From Lachnospiraceae bacterium (GTDB lineage: Bacteria > Bacillota > Clostridia > Lachnospirales > Lachnospiraceae), in assembly GCA_017938405.1 (NCBI GenBank), contig JAGBBP010000027.1, positions 1 to 60,619 on the forward strand: a DNA stretch of 60,619 bases, read 5' to 3'. Shown here one piece after another: positions 16,887 through 24,230 of the stretch (positions are counted from its first letter, which is position 1; each line of letters begins with the position of its first letter). The notes below the pieces were generated by a model. The model ran no database searches, was not told where the DNA came from, and was given only the letters and a program-made list of their open reading frames with translations. The translations under genes were made by a program, and so were the position numbers.

Positions 16887-17539
16887 AGAATGAGAAATTA
16901 TTGCATGCCATGGGGCAGGTAAAGGAAGAATTTATCGAAGAGGCGGCACCGGTGGAGAAAGGAAAATCATCCTACCGCTGGGTAAAATGGGCAGCTTTGG
17001 CGGCATGTGCGGCACTTGTTATCGGCATCGGTGCACCGAAGCTGTTCCGGACAATGAATGACGAAAAACGTTCTTTCTGGCCGGAGGAACAGGAGCAGGA
17101 CTACGCGAAGAACGATATAGTGACGGCAGAGACCACAGAGAATATGGATACATCCTTTACGGTGGGAGCCGATGAGGGCTTTCCGGATTGGGGACTGACC
17201 CTTTCGGTGAAAGATGTAACTCCGACCGGTCTGACCCTTGTATGTTCCCGAAGGGGCGGCAATCCGACCGGTGAACTGGAATGCGGTACGGATTATCATC
17301 TGATTGTACTGGAGGACGGGACCTGGAAAGATGTTCCCACGGTAATCGGAGAGTATGGCTGGAATTCTTTGGCGTACTGGATTCCGGAAGGACAAGACAC
17401 GGAGTTTACCTATTCTTGGGAATGGCTGTACGGAAAGCTCCCGGCGGGAACCTATCGGTTGAAGAAGGGCTTTATGGATTTTCGGGAAACAGGGGATTAC
17501 GATACGGCAGTGTACTGGGTAGAGTTTGAAATTGAATAG
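16883..17539 (+). CDS. Membrane-anchored probable anti-sigma protein with Ig-like domain (unit C)
   Basis: Overlapping the sigma gene by four bases, this 218-residue protein has an N-terminal cytoplasmic segment of about 35 residues (LLHAMGQVKEEFIEEA, the usual short helix of sigma-partner proteins in Clostridia), one span near residues 35-55 (WAALAACAALVIGIGAP) and an outside Ig-like domain from about 95. That domain matches residues 160-278 of the unit B protein at 15420 almost throughout, including NPTGEL, CGTDY and SWEWLYGKLP. A strong terminator follows. The role as a sigma regulator with an extracellular sensor is inferred from layout. Confidence 0.72.
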   Translation: MKNEKLLHAMGQVKEEFIEEAAPVEKGKSSYRWVKWAALAACAALVIGIGAPKLFRTMNDEKRSFWPEEQEQDYAKNDIVTAETTENMDTSFTVGADEGFPDWGLTLSVKDVTPTGLTLVCSRRGGNPTGELECGTDYHLIVLEDGTWKDVPTVIGEYGWNSLAYWIPEGQDTEFTYSWEWLYGKLPAGTYRLKKGFMDFRETGDYDTAVYWVEFEIE

Positions 17540-17545
17540 GGAAAG

Positions 17546-17586
17546 ACAGCCTTTCAGAAAATTCTTCTGAAAGGCTGTTCTTTTAT
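17546..17586 (+). terminator. Terminator of ECF unit C
   Basis: ACAGCCTTTCAGAA and TTCTGAAAGGCTGT form a perfect 14-pair stem around AATTC, then TCTTTTATT. The T-rich tail overlaps the 3' end of the convergent Xre gene. Confidence 0.92.
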
Positions 17587-17924
17587 TTGCTTGTATCTAA
17601 GTGTTCGGTATAGGTGAGTATACGATTCAATAAGTTGCCCTTGTCTTTTTTGATGGTTTCTATTAACAGAAAAAGGTCCGGTTCCTCAGAAGCAGAGATT
17701 GTAATCGTGGCCGGGTCCATGGAGTCAGATAAACCGTATAGGTAATCGGTAGAACAGTGAAATGTCTGCGCAATAAAGCTGACGGTTTGGTAAGAGGGTT
17801 CTCTTTCTCCGCTTTCATAGCGTCCGTATCCCATAGCAGACATATTCAGTTGTCGTGCAGCTTCCGCTTTGTTGATTCCTAATGAGTTTCTTAGTTCGAT
17901 GAGTCTTTCAGGCATAAATTTCAT
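17583..17924 (-). CDS. Xre-family helix-turn-helix regulator next to hicAB
   Basis: The 113-residue protein has an N-terminal helix-turn-helix (ERLIELRNSLGINKAEAARQLNMS, then YGRYESGEREPSYQTV) of the Cro/Xre type, followed by HCSTDYLYGLSD and a helical tail. GAGGAGG precedes the ATG at 17924 by seven bases, so the nine-codon upstream extension is rejected. It is divergent from hicA. Two near-identical palindromes, TAACCAATGGTTA and TAACCGTTGGTTA, lie between them and are the likely binding sites. It probably controls both itself and the toxin-antitoxin operon. Confidence 0.85.
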   Translation of the reverse strand: MKFMPERLIELRNSLGINKAEAARQLNMSAMGYGRYESGEREPSYQTVSFIAQTFHCSTDYLYGLSDSMDPATITISASEEPDLFLLIETIKKDKGNLLNRILTYTEHLDTSK

Positions 17925-17937
17925 GTAAATCCTCCTC

Positions 17938-17984
17938 TTGACATTAACCAATGGTTATTGTATCATTAATATAACCGTTGGTTA
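17938..17984 (+). promoter_or_regulatory. hicA promoter with two palindromic operators
   Basis: On the plus strand TTGACA (17938-17943) and TATCAT (17961-17966) are 17 bases apart. Operator 1, TAACCAATGGTTA (17945-17957), fills the spacer. Operator 2, TAACCGTTGGTTA (17972-17984), lies just downstream, 27 bases centre to centre. Both have TAACC/GGTTA arms around three bases. A minus-strand promoter for the Xre gene (TTGTTG-N18-TATATT) overlaps operator 2. Confidence 0.75.
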
Positions 17985-18037
17985 CATTTTACAACAATAT
18001 GAGGAAAGAATCAATAGGGAAATGGTAAGGAGGATAA

Positions 18038-18274
18038 ATGGCGAATAAAGCGTATAATCGAGTTATGGACGGAGAACAAGACAGTAATATCAAATTCACG
18101 GATTTACAATACATATTGTCAAAAGCAAATTTTCGATGTAGAATAAGAGGGGATCATTATATCTATACGAGAGAGGATATCGAAGAAATTATTAATATCC
18201 AACCGAATGGTAACAAAGCAAAGCCATATCAGGTGAAGCAAGTGCGATACATTTTTTTGAAATATAACATATAG
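18038..18274 (+). CDS. hicA: HicA-family toxin (mRNA interferase)
   Basis: The 78-residue protein shows the HicA double-stranded-RNA-binding-like fold: a helix FTDLQYILSKANFRCR followed by the catalytic histidine segment GDHYIY, then NIQPNGNKAKPYQVKQVR. HicA toxins cleave mRNA and are held by HicB. AAGGAGG precedes the ATG. hicB follows after 14 bases. It is preceded by a promoter that holds paired palindromes, and the divergent Xre gene is the likely regulator. Confidence 0.85.
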   Translation: MANKAYNRVMDGEQDSNIKFTDLQYILSKANFRCRIRGDHYIYTREDIEEIINIQPNGNKAKPYQVKQVRYIFLKYNI

Positions 18275-18288
18275 AAAGGTGTGAAGGT

Positions 18289-18495
18289 ATGTACAAATAT
18301 ACGTTATTCGTGCAATGGTCAGTGGAAGACAATTGTTATGTTGTATCCGTGCCGGATTTACCGGGGTGTATGGCCGATGGCGAAACGCCGGAAGAAGCGG
18401 CGAAAAATGCACAGATTATGATAGGGGAATGGATTGAAACTGCGAAAGCGATGGGAAGAAAAATACCGGAGCCGACGTATGTAAATGTGATGTAA
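18289..18495 (+). CDS. hicB: HicB-family antitoxin
   Basis: The 68-residue protein is the degenerate RNase-H-like HicB domain: VQWSVEDNCYVVSVPDLPGCMADGET followed by EEAAKNAQIMIGEWIE. It ends soon after that domain, so it lacks the C-terminal DNA-binding part many HicB proteins use for autorepression. That missing function is probably supplied by the divergent Xre protein. AAAGGTG precedes the ATG. A terminator closes the operon. Confidence 0.9.
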   Translation: MYKYTLFVQWSVEDNCYVVSVPDLPGCMADGETPEEAAKNAQIMIGEWIETAKAMGRKIPEPTYVNVM

Positions 18496-18543
18496 AATGT
18501 TTTACAGTCAAAAGTTAAAGATAAAATGAAAAGTTGCATATCT

Positions 18544-18570
18544 AAGGCAGACAGAACAGTCTGCCTTTTT
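18544..18570 (+). terminator. Terminator after hicB
   Basis: AAGGCAGAC and GTCTGCCTT pair perfectly around AGAACA and are followed by TTT. Confidence 0.88.
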
Positions 18571-18620
18571 ATGTTGTGGGGGGAGGTAATCAGTTAAGAT
18601 GTAAGTACTTATGTATTTCC

Positions 18621-18674
18621 TTGACAAAACTGTCTATTGGTGATAGAATGAAAATGACTATTACTGATAGACAG
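18621..18674 (+). promoter_or_regulatory. Promoter and mirrored operators of the blaI-like/blaR1-like pair
   Basis: TTGACA (18621-18626) and TAGAAT (18644-18649) are 17 bases apart. CTGTCTATTGGTGATAG (18630-18646) lies over the spacer and -10, and its near-complement CTATTACTGATAGACAG (18658-18674) follows, making two mirrored copies of one site. BlaI/MecI repressors bind such dyads in their own promoter; the assignment is inference. Confidence 0.75.
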
Positions 18675-18720
18675 ATTTGCGTTACAGGAAAAGATGTATT
18701 TACATAAGGAGGCAGATAGA

Positions 18721-19083
18721 ATGTCAGAAATCAAACTTGGGATGGTAGAAGCCCGCTTTGCGGATATTGTGTGGCAGCATGCACCGTTATCTACAAAGGA
18801 GCTGGTGGCACGTTGTGAGGAAGAACTGAATTGGAAGCGGACCACCACCTATACGGTGCTTAAGAAGCTTTGTGAACGTGGGATTTTCGAAATGGAGAAT
18901 AGCCGGGTGACGGTATTGATCGGAAAGGATGAGTTTTATGCCATTCAAAGCGAGAAGTTTGTGGAGGAGACCTTTTCCGGTTCCCTTCCGGCATTTCTGA
19001 CGGCCTTCGGCTCCCGGAAAAAGCCGTCGGCGAAGGAACTGGCGGAGATTCGGAAGATTATTGATTCCTTTGGGGAGGGATGA
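18721..19083 (+). CDS. BlaI/MecI/CopY-family repressor
   Basis: The 120-residue protein has a winged helix typical of the family (EARFADIVWQHAPLSTKELVARCEEEL, RTTTYTVLKKLCERGIFEME) and a C-terminal dimer part (FVEETFSGSLPAFLTAFG). Such repressors are cut by the partner membrane protease after signal binding. ATG at 18721 follows AAGGAGG by eight bases, so the longer frame from 18694 is not used. The stop overlaps the upstream ATG of the protease frame. Two mirrored operator copies lie in the promoter. The controlled stress need not be a beta-lactam. Confidence 0.92.
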   Translation: MSEIKLGMVEARFADIVWQHAPLSTKELVARCEEELNWKRTTTYTVLKKLCERGIFEMENSRVTVLIGKDEFYAIQSEKFVEETFSGSLPAFLTAFGSRKKPSAKELAEIRKIIDSFGEG

Positions 19084-19085
19084 GA

Positions 19086-20549
19086 ATGGAGAAAGTGTTT
19101 ATTGAGGTTTTAAATATGGGACTTACGGCTACCTGGGTGGTGTTTGCGGTATTGGCGGTACGAGCCCTGTGCCATAAGGCACCGAAGTCGCTGATGGTAG
19201 GCCTATGGGCGTTGGTAGGTATGCGTTTGGTATGCCCGTTTCTTATGGAGAGTATTTTAAGTCTCATACCAAGCGGGTCAATTGTGACTCCCGATATATT
19301 ACTGGCAGAGCAACCGTCCATACATACAGGGGTGGCGATGCTAAATTCAACGGTAAACCCTATCATTTCGGAGCATCTGGCACCGGGTTACAGCGTTTCT
19401 GCCGCACCCACATCGGGGGCAAGCGCTAATCCCATGCAGATTATTGCCTTTGTGGCAGCGGTACTGTGGATTGCGGGAATGGCAGTGATGTTTGCCTACA
19501 GCCTCGGTTCTTATTTGTGGCTTCGTCATAAGGTAAAGGTGTCGCTTTGTTATCGGGATAATATTTATTTCTGCGACAGTATCGCAACGCCCTTTGTATT
19601 TGGGACTATCAAGCCGCGGATTTATCTTCCTTCCGGCATGGAAGAGAAGCAGATGGAGTGTGTGATAGCCCATGAAAGGTCTCACTTAAAGCGAAAGGAT
19701 CACTGGTGGAAAACCATCGCCTTCTTTTTGCTTTCCGTGTATTGGTTTCATCCCCTTCTTTGGGTTTCCTATCTCTTATTCTCCAGAGATATCGAGCGTG
19801 CCTGTGACGAGCGTGTAGTACGGGAAATGGAGCCGGAGGAACGAAAGGGATATGCGGAGGCGTTGGTGGCCTGTAGCTTGCAGAAACGCATGATGTTTGC
19901 TTGTCCGCTGGCCTTCGGGGAAGTGGGTGTAAAGAACCGGGTGAAATCGGTATTAAATTACAAAAAACCGGCCTTTTGGATTGTGGCAGTAACGGTAGTT
20001 GCCGGAGCGGTAATAGCGGTTTGTTTTCTGACGAATCCGGTATCGGGGTCCAAGGTGCCGGACCAAAACGCAGATGCAGAGTGGGAAATTATCAGCAGAC
20101 CGAATACGGACGGGAATCTCCTCGATATCGGTATCATCGGTGGCGCAGACGGCCCGACGGACGTATTTATAAATACCAAAGGGGAGGCTTCCGTTGGCTG
20201 GTTACGGAAGCAGTATCCGGAATATTTTGATTTGGATATGTCGGAGGGCTTGGAGCTGTATGTATGGCAGTTGGCGGGAAATTCCTATTCCTGCGGTTTG
20301 ATGAGCGGAAAGGAATCCAGGGAAATAGCGGAAGAGACGGAAGGAATCCGTACGGATTTATGGGCTTTGAGGTCGGTGACGGTGACGGAAATGAAGCTGA
20401 TTTTAGCCGATTACGATGTGACGAGAGATGAAGTGAAGATAATACCGCATCATATGCCGCATTCCAGTTACCTGAATGTAGAGGCGGCAAAAGACCCGGA
20501 AGGGTATTTAAAGAGGCTGGAAGAGATGTTTTGGGGAGAGGAGGATTGA
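19086..20549 (+). CDS. BlaR1-family M56 membrane metalloprotease
   Basis: The protein of 487 residues has several N-terminal spans (about 8-28, 38-60, 115-138), a cytosolic M56 protease loop with the zinc motif HERSH (near residues 195-199) and the later Glu in RACDERVV, and a fourth span near 298-320. The outside C-terminal part begins with a repeated clostridial motif (IIGGADGPTDVF) and is not a penicillin-binding-protein-like sensor, so the inducer is probably not a beta-lactam. ATG at 19086 has a better spaced GGGAGGG than the ATG at 19080. It should cleave the repressor encoded just upstream. Confidence 0.88.
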   Translation: MEKVFIEVLNMGLTATWVVFAVLAVRALCHKAPKSLMVGLWALVGMRLVCPFLMESILSLIPSGSIVTPDILLAEQPSIHTGVAMLNSTVNPIISEHLAPGYSVSAAPTSGASANPMQIIAFVAAVLWIAGMAVMFAYSLGSYLWLRHKVKVSLCYRDNIYFCDSIATPFVFGTIKPRIYLPSGMEEKQMECVIAHERSHLKRKDHWWKTIAFFLLSVYWFHPLLWVSYLLFSRDIERACDERVVREMEPEERKGYAEALVACSLQKRMMFACPLAFGEVGVKNRVKSVLNYKKPAFWIVAVTVVAGAVIAVCFLTNPVSGSKVPDQNADAEWEIISRPNTDGNLLDIGIIGGADGPTDVFINTKGEASVGWLRKQYPEYFDLDMSEGLELYVWQLAGNSYSCGLMSGKESREIAEETEGIRTDLWALRSVTVTEMKLILADYDVTRDEVKIIPHHMPHSSYLNVEAAKDPEGYLKRLEEMFWGEED

Positions 20550-20550
20550 A

Positions 20551-21510
20551 ATGATGAGCGGAATTGAACAAAGGAAGTTCCGGCTGTATTGGCTTTTTGC
20601 TTTACTGGGAACCTTGGCGGTGTCGGGCTACCCGATTTATATGGGCTTTAAGGTGATTCGGAGTATGGCGATGTACGGGTTTGTACCTCAGAGAAACTAT
20701 CCGAAGTATATCATTCCCTATACGCCGGTTGCTATCGCCGTAATTGTAGCGGTTTGCCTGATGCCGTTGCTTATGAAAAAGTTAAAAAAATATCCGTTGC
20801 TTGCGGCGTCGGGAATTGCATTGGTTGTATTTTTCATGACGGAGCTTTTGTTTGAGCAGAAGGTGATTGTAAACGGAACGTTGCAGACAAAACTGGAGCG
20901 TTGGCAAATGTTTATGTGTTATGTTTCACCGGAAACCTACCAAACGAGAAATTGGCGGGCAGTGGATATTTTAATCGGGGAGTACAGTCCCACCTTTAAG
21001 ATTCACTTTTATATGATTTCCGTGGTGCTGATTTTGACGATTTTAAGTTGCCTGTACGGCTTCGGACAGATGGTTCTGACCGGAAATAAAAAGAAGCAAA
21101 AGGCACTGGTAATTCAGGCGGTATGCTCCACACTGTTTTTGGGACTTTGTATTTTTGCCTGTTTTACGGCATTTTTCCGAAACGGAGACTTGTTGGTTTC
21201 TCCTGTGTCGGCGGTTTTGATGGGTGTGTTCTTTTTGGTCCTGGGTGTAACGGTGGGGACTTACGCAGGCTCCTTCCTTTTGGGAAAGAAGAAAGGGATT
21301 GCGGTAGGAATACCGGCAGCGGTAGGTGCACTGACAACCCTTGCCATGTACATCGGGGAAATGTGTCTGCTCAGCGGAAATTTATATTTGCTTGGCAGAG
21401 GCTTTTGGTTTACGAGTATTCCGGGCATTGTGCTGGCACCGGTGGATCTTTTGATTATCCTGGCAGCGGGTGCGGTAAGTTATGGGATTAGTAGAATGTT
21501 AAATAAATAA
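20551..21510 (+). CDS. Polytopic membrane protein of unknown function
   Basis: This 319-residue protein has eight or so hydrophobic spans. It begins one base after the protease stop with GAGGAGG as its ribosome-binding site, so it belongs to the repressor-protease operon. Loop residues offer no recognisable motif. It may be the effector or target whose expression the pair controls, by analogy with bla-type operons where a resistance gene follows, but this is inference. Confidence 0.55.
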   Translation: MMSGIEQRKFRLYWLFALLGTLAVSGYPIYMGFKVIRSMAMYGFVPQRNYPKYIIPYTPVAIAVIVAVCLMPLLMKKLKKYPLLAASGIALVVFFMTELLFEQKVIVNGTLQTKLERWQMFMCYVSPETYQTRNWRAVDILIGEYSPTFKIHFYMISVVLILTILSCLYGFGQMVLTGNKKKQKALVIQAVCSTLFLGLCIFACFTAFFRNGDLLVSPVSAVLMGVFFLVLGVTVGTYAGSFLLGKKKGIAVGIPAAVGALTTLAMYIGEMCLLSGNLYLLGRGFWFTSIPGIVLAPVDLLIILAAGAVSYGISRMLNK

Positions 21511-21532
21511 ACTAACATAGAATATTTTTAAA

Positions 21533-21561
21533 TTGCGCATTGTTTCGTCTCGTTGTATAAT
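21533..21561 (+). promoter_or_regulatory. Promoter of the SDR gene
   Basis: TTGCGC (21533-21538) and TATAAT (21556-21561) are 17 bases apart. Transcription would run into a 14-pair hairpin before reaching the start codon at 21676. Confidence 0.7.
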
Positions 21562-21578
21562 AAGAATATGAAGATTTG

Positions 21579-21631
21579 AAGAACTCTTTTTGTGGTTGTG
21601 TCCGGCGACGGCATCTGCAAAAAGAGTTCTT
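21579..21631 (+). promoter_or_regulatory. Leader hairpin upstream of the SDR gene
   Basis: AAGAACTCTTTTTG (21579-21592) and CAAAAAGAGTTCTT (21618-21631) are perfect complements over 14 bases around a 25-base loop. It lies in the untranslated leader about 20 bases after the -10. It is not followed by a T run, so it is not a simple terminator. It could be a mRNA-stabilising structure or a binding site. Confidence 0.65.
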
Positions 21632-21675
21632 TGGTTGGCAGAAAACAGATTCGGAAAACGAGACGGAGGTAGGTT

Positions 21676-22395
21676 ATGGCGCAAACGGTAATGATAACGG
21701 GAACCGGCAGAAGCTATGCGTTGGGGTATAATATGGTGCTTCGCTATTTGGAATGCGGAGATACGGTCATTGCCACGGTACGGAAAGAGTCGGAGGCACT
21801 GTTAAAGTTAAAGGAAACTTATGGAGACCGCTTGTACATTGTAACCATGGATATCGGCAGTACGGAATCGGTAGAGGCTGCTGCAAAGGATGTGGCGGAG
21901 CACTTTGATTGCATTGACCTTTTGATAAACAATGCGGTAACGGTATCACCGGATTGTGACAAGGAGTTCTTTGATGCAAATTTGGACTACATCGCCCATA
22001 CGGTGGATGTGACGGCAGTGGGGCCCCTTCGTGTCATTAAGGCCTTTTATCCGCTGTTGGCAAAGAGTAAACAGACGGCCCTTGTAATCAATATCTCTTC
22101 CGAGGCAGGCAGTATCGGACGGTGTTACCGGACGAACCTGATCGATTACGGTATGGCGAAGGCGGCCCTAAATATGGGTACCATGAATCTGGTCAATGTG
22201 TTTAAGAACGACGATACCATTAATTTCTTTTGCGTACATCCGGGTTGGATTCGTACCGACGGACGACCGGATAACAAAGCACCCCTGTCTTCCTATGATG
22301 CAGCGGAGATTTTGCGGAAGCTTTTCGAAGAAAAGAGAGAGGACCGGACAGGCCCGCGCTTTATTACCAACGAAGGAAAAGAATATCCGTTTTGA
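21676..22395 (+). CDS. Short-chain dehydrogenase/reductase (SDR)
   Basis: The 239-residue protein is a classical SDR. The cofactor loop TGTGRSYALGY lies near residues 8-18 (a variant of TGxxxGIG), the NNAV segment near 86-89 matches NNAG, INISSEAGS holds the catalytic serine near 140, and YGMAK holds the Tyr-x3-Lys near 158-162. Such enzymes oxidise or reduce hydroxyl/keto groups with NAD(P). The substrate cannot be told. A promoter with a leader hairpin precedes it, and the aldo/keto reductase follows by 59 bases in the same direction, so a shared transcript is possible. Confidence 0.88.
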   Translation: MAQTVMITGTGRSYALGYNMVLRYLECGDTVIATVRKESEALLKLKETYGDRLYIVTMDIGSTESVEAAAKDVAEHFDCIDLLINNAVTVSPDCDKEFFDANLDYIAHTVDVTAVGPLRVIKAFYPLLAKSKQTALVINISSEAGSIGRCYRTNLIDYGMAKAALNMGTMNLVNVFKNDDTINFFCVHPGWIRTDGRPDNKAPLSSYDAAEILRKLFEEKREDRTGPRFITNEGKEYPF

Positions 22396-22454
22396 TGCGG
22401 GAGACTGCGTGGATACACTTACAAACAGAGGAAAGAAAATAAAGGAGATTTGCT

Positions 22455-23630
22455 ATGATCTATACAACCTTTCAAGATAAAAAATTATCCCTTTTGGGTT
22501 TCGGTGCCATGCGTTTGCCGGTAAACGCGGACGGCAGTATTGATGAACCGCAGGTAGAGAAAATGACCCGGTACGCCATGGAGCACGGCGTGAATTATTA
22601 CGATACCGCATGGCCGTACCACAGCGGGGAGTCGGAGCGTGTCATGGGCCGGATTTTGTCCAAATATCCGCGGGACAGCTATTATCTGGCGGATAAGTAT
22701 CCGGGGCACCAGATTTTAAGTACCGGCTACAACCCGGCGGAGATTTTCGAGGAACAGTTAAAGAAGTGCGGCGTGGACTATTTTGACTTTTATTTGTTAC
22801 ATAACGTATACGAAAAGTCCATGGAGACCTATCTGGACCCGCAATGGGGCATCATTGATTATTTTAAGGAGCAAAAGAGACTTGGTCGCATTAAGCATCT
22901 GGGCTTCAGCACTCATGCGGAAGTTGCGGGCTTAAAGGAGTTTCTTGATATTTGCGGCGATGATATGGAGTTTTGTCAGATTCAGTTAAATTATCTGGAC
23001 TGGACCTTACAGAATGCAAGGGAAAAATACGAGCTGTTAACTGAGCGCGGAATCCCAGTGTGGGTGATGGAACCGGTCCGGGGCGGTAAGTTGGCGAAAC
23101 TTGGCGAAGCTGATGAGGCAAGGTTAAAAGCGCATCGTCCGGAGGTATCTACCGCGTCCTGGGGCTTCCGTTTCCTGCAGGAACTGCCGAATGTGAAGGT
23201 AGTCTTAAGCGGTATGTCCGACGAAGCACAAATGCAGGATAACGTGTCCACCTTTGAAGAGAGAAAACCGTTGTCCCCGGAGGAAACGGATTTACTTATG
23301 ACCATTGCGGAAGGAATGAAGGATAATGTACCGTGTACCGGTTGCCGGTATTGCTGTGACGGTTGCCCGATGGGACTTGATATTCCGGGATTTTTACATA
23401 CCTACAACGAGCTTCGTACCGCTCCGTCCATGAATGCGGGCATGCGGATTGAATTTATGCCTGAGGAAGAACGACCTTCCGCTTGTATCGGATGCGGAGC
23501 GTGCAGTGCAATTTGTCCGCAGAATATCGATATTCCGGGTGCGCTTGCGGATTTAAGCGACCGCCTTGCGAAGCGGATTACCTGGACCGAGATTTGCAGG
23601 CAGAGAGAAGAAGCATCGAAGAAGAAATAA
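22455..23630 (+). CDS. Aldo/keto reductase with two C-terminal 4Fe-4S clusters
   Basis: Residues 1-280 form an aldo/keto reductase barrel with GFGAMRLPVN, the catalytic Tyr in AWPYHSGESE, Lys in LADKYPG and His in YLLHNV. The tail has two ferredoxin-type motifs, CTGCRYCCDGCPMG near 296 and CIGCGACSAICPQNI near 342, so it can hold two 4Fe-4S clusters and pass electrons. This combination is frequent in anaerobic Clostridia. AAGGAG precedes the ATG. It is a paralogue of the gene at 34221-35342. The terminator 16 bases past the stop ends the unit. Confidence 0.93.
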   Translation: MIYTTFQDKKLSLLGFGAMRLPVNADGSIDEPQVEKMTRYAMEHGVNYYDTAWPYHSGESERVMGRILSKYPRDSYYLADKYPGHQILSTGYNPAEIFEEQLKKCGVDYFDFYLLHNVYEKSMETYLDPQWGIIDYFKEQKRLGRIKHLGFSTHAEVAGLKEFLDICGDDMEFCQIQLNYLDWTLQNAREKYELLTERGIPVWVMEPVRGGKLAKLGEADEARLKAHRPEVSTASWGFRFLQELPNVKVVLSGMSDEAQMQDNVSTFEERKPLSPEETDLLMTIAEGMKDNVPCTGCRYCCDGCPMGLDIPGFLHTYNELRTAPSMNAGMRIEFMPEEERPSACIGCGACSAICPQNIDIPGALADLSDRLAKRITWTEICRQREEASKKK

Positions 23631-23645
23631 GACTATCGTTTTTCT

Positions 23646-23680
23646 AAAAGAGACTTTCGGCGGAAAGTCTCTTTTTGTTT
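23646..23680 (+). terminator. Terminator after the aldo/keto reductase
   Basis: AAAAGAGACTTTC and GAAAGTCTCTTTTT pair around GGCG and continue into TTTGTTT. Confidence 0.92.
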
Positions 23681-23714
23681 TACGAAAAATATTTTTGTCT
23701 TCTTTTAATATTTC

Positions 23715-23726
23715 AGAAACATTTCT
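23715..23726 (+). promoter_or_regulatory. AGAAACATTTCT palindrome (copy 1)
   Basis: A 5-2-5 palindrome 64 bases before the start of the gene at 23790. Near-identical copies occur at 27732 and 29225, each before the next transcription unit. Function is unknown; an activator or regulator site is a reasonable guess. Confidence 0.4.
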
Positions 23727-23789
23727 TTAAACAATTACAAACAGATGCGGGATACAATCGGATGGTAAAATGAGAAAAGAGGTGTTTCG

Positions 23790-24173
23790 ATGGACAAAAA
23801 TACAGGATTTAGGTACACATATTCCGCTACGATTAATCAGGAAGTGCAGGAAATCAGAAAAAAGTATATGCCGAAAGAAGAAAGTAAAATAGAAGAGTTA
23901 CGACGTTTGGATTATGAAGTCCAGACTGCGGGAATTATCCCGGCATTGGTGCTTGGTATCATGGGATTTCTTTTGTTTGGACTTGGGGTATGTATGACGA
24001 TTCAAGTAATTAGCGGTGGGATTCTCCCTGGAGTTTTCTTGGGAATTGTAGGAGGGGTTGCAATGCTGGCTGCATATCCGGTTCACCGTGCAAGGCTTGG
24101 CAAAGTCAAGGAAAAGCTTGTGCCGAGAATATTGGAGCTTACTTCCGAACTTGCCGGTGTGGAAGTAAATTGA
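23790..24173 (+). CDS. Small membrane protein of unknown function
   Basis: This 127-residue protein has a charged N-terminal part (QEVQEIRKKYMPKEESKIEELRRLD) and two spans near residues 45-70 and 75-100. It belongs to a clostridial group often labelled dihydropteridine reductase without visible support for that label; no reductase motif is present here. It precedes the ABC modules by 57 bases in the same direction and may be cotranscribed. GAGGTG precedes the ATG. Confidence 0.6.
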   Translation: MDKNTGFRYTYSATINQEVQEIRKKYMPKEESKIEELRRLDYEVQTAGIIPALVLGIMGFLLFGLGVCMTIQVISGGILPGVFLGIVGGVAMLAAYPVHRARLGKVKEKLVPRILELTSELAGVEVN

Positions 24174-24230
24174 TTTATTTACCGGGAAACAGAATTTTAA
24201 TAAAGATAATAAAGAACGAGGAGGCGTAAA

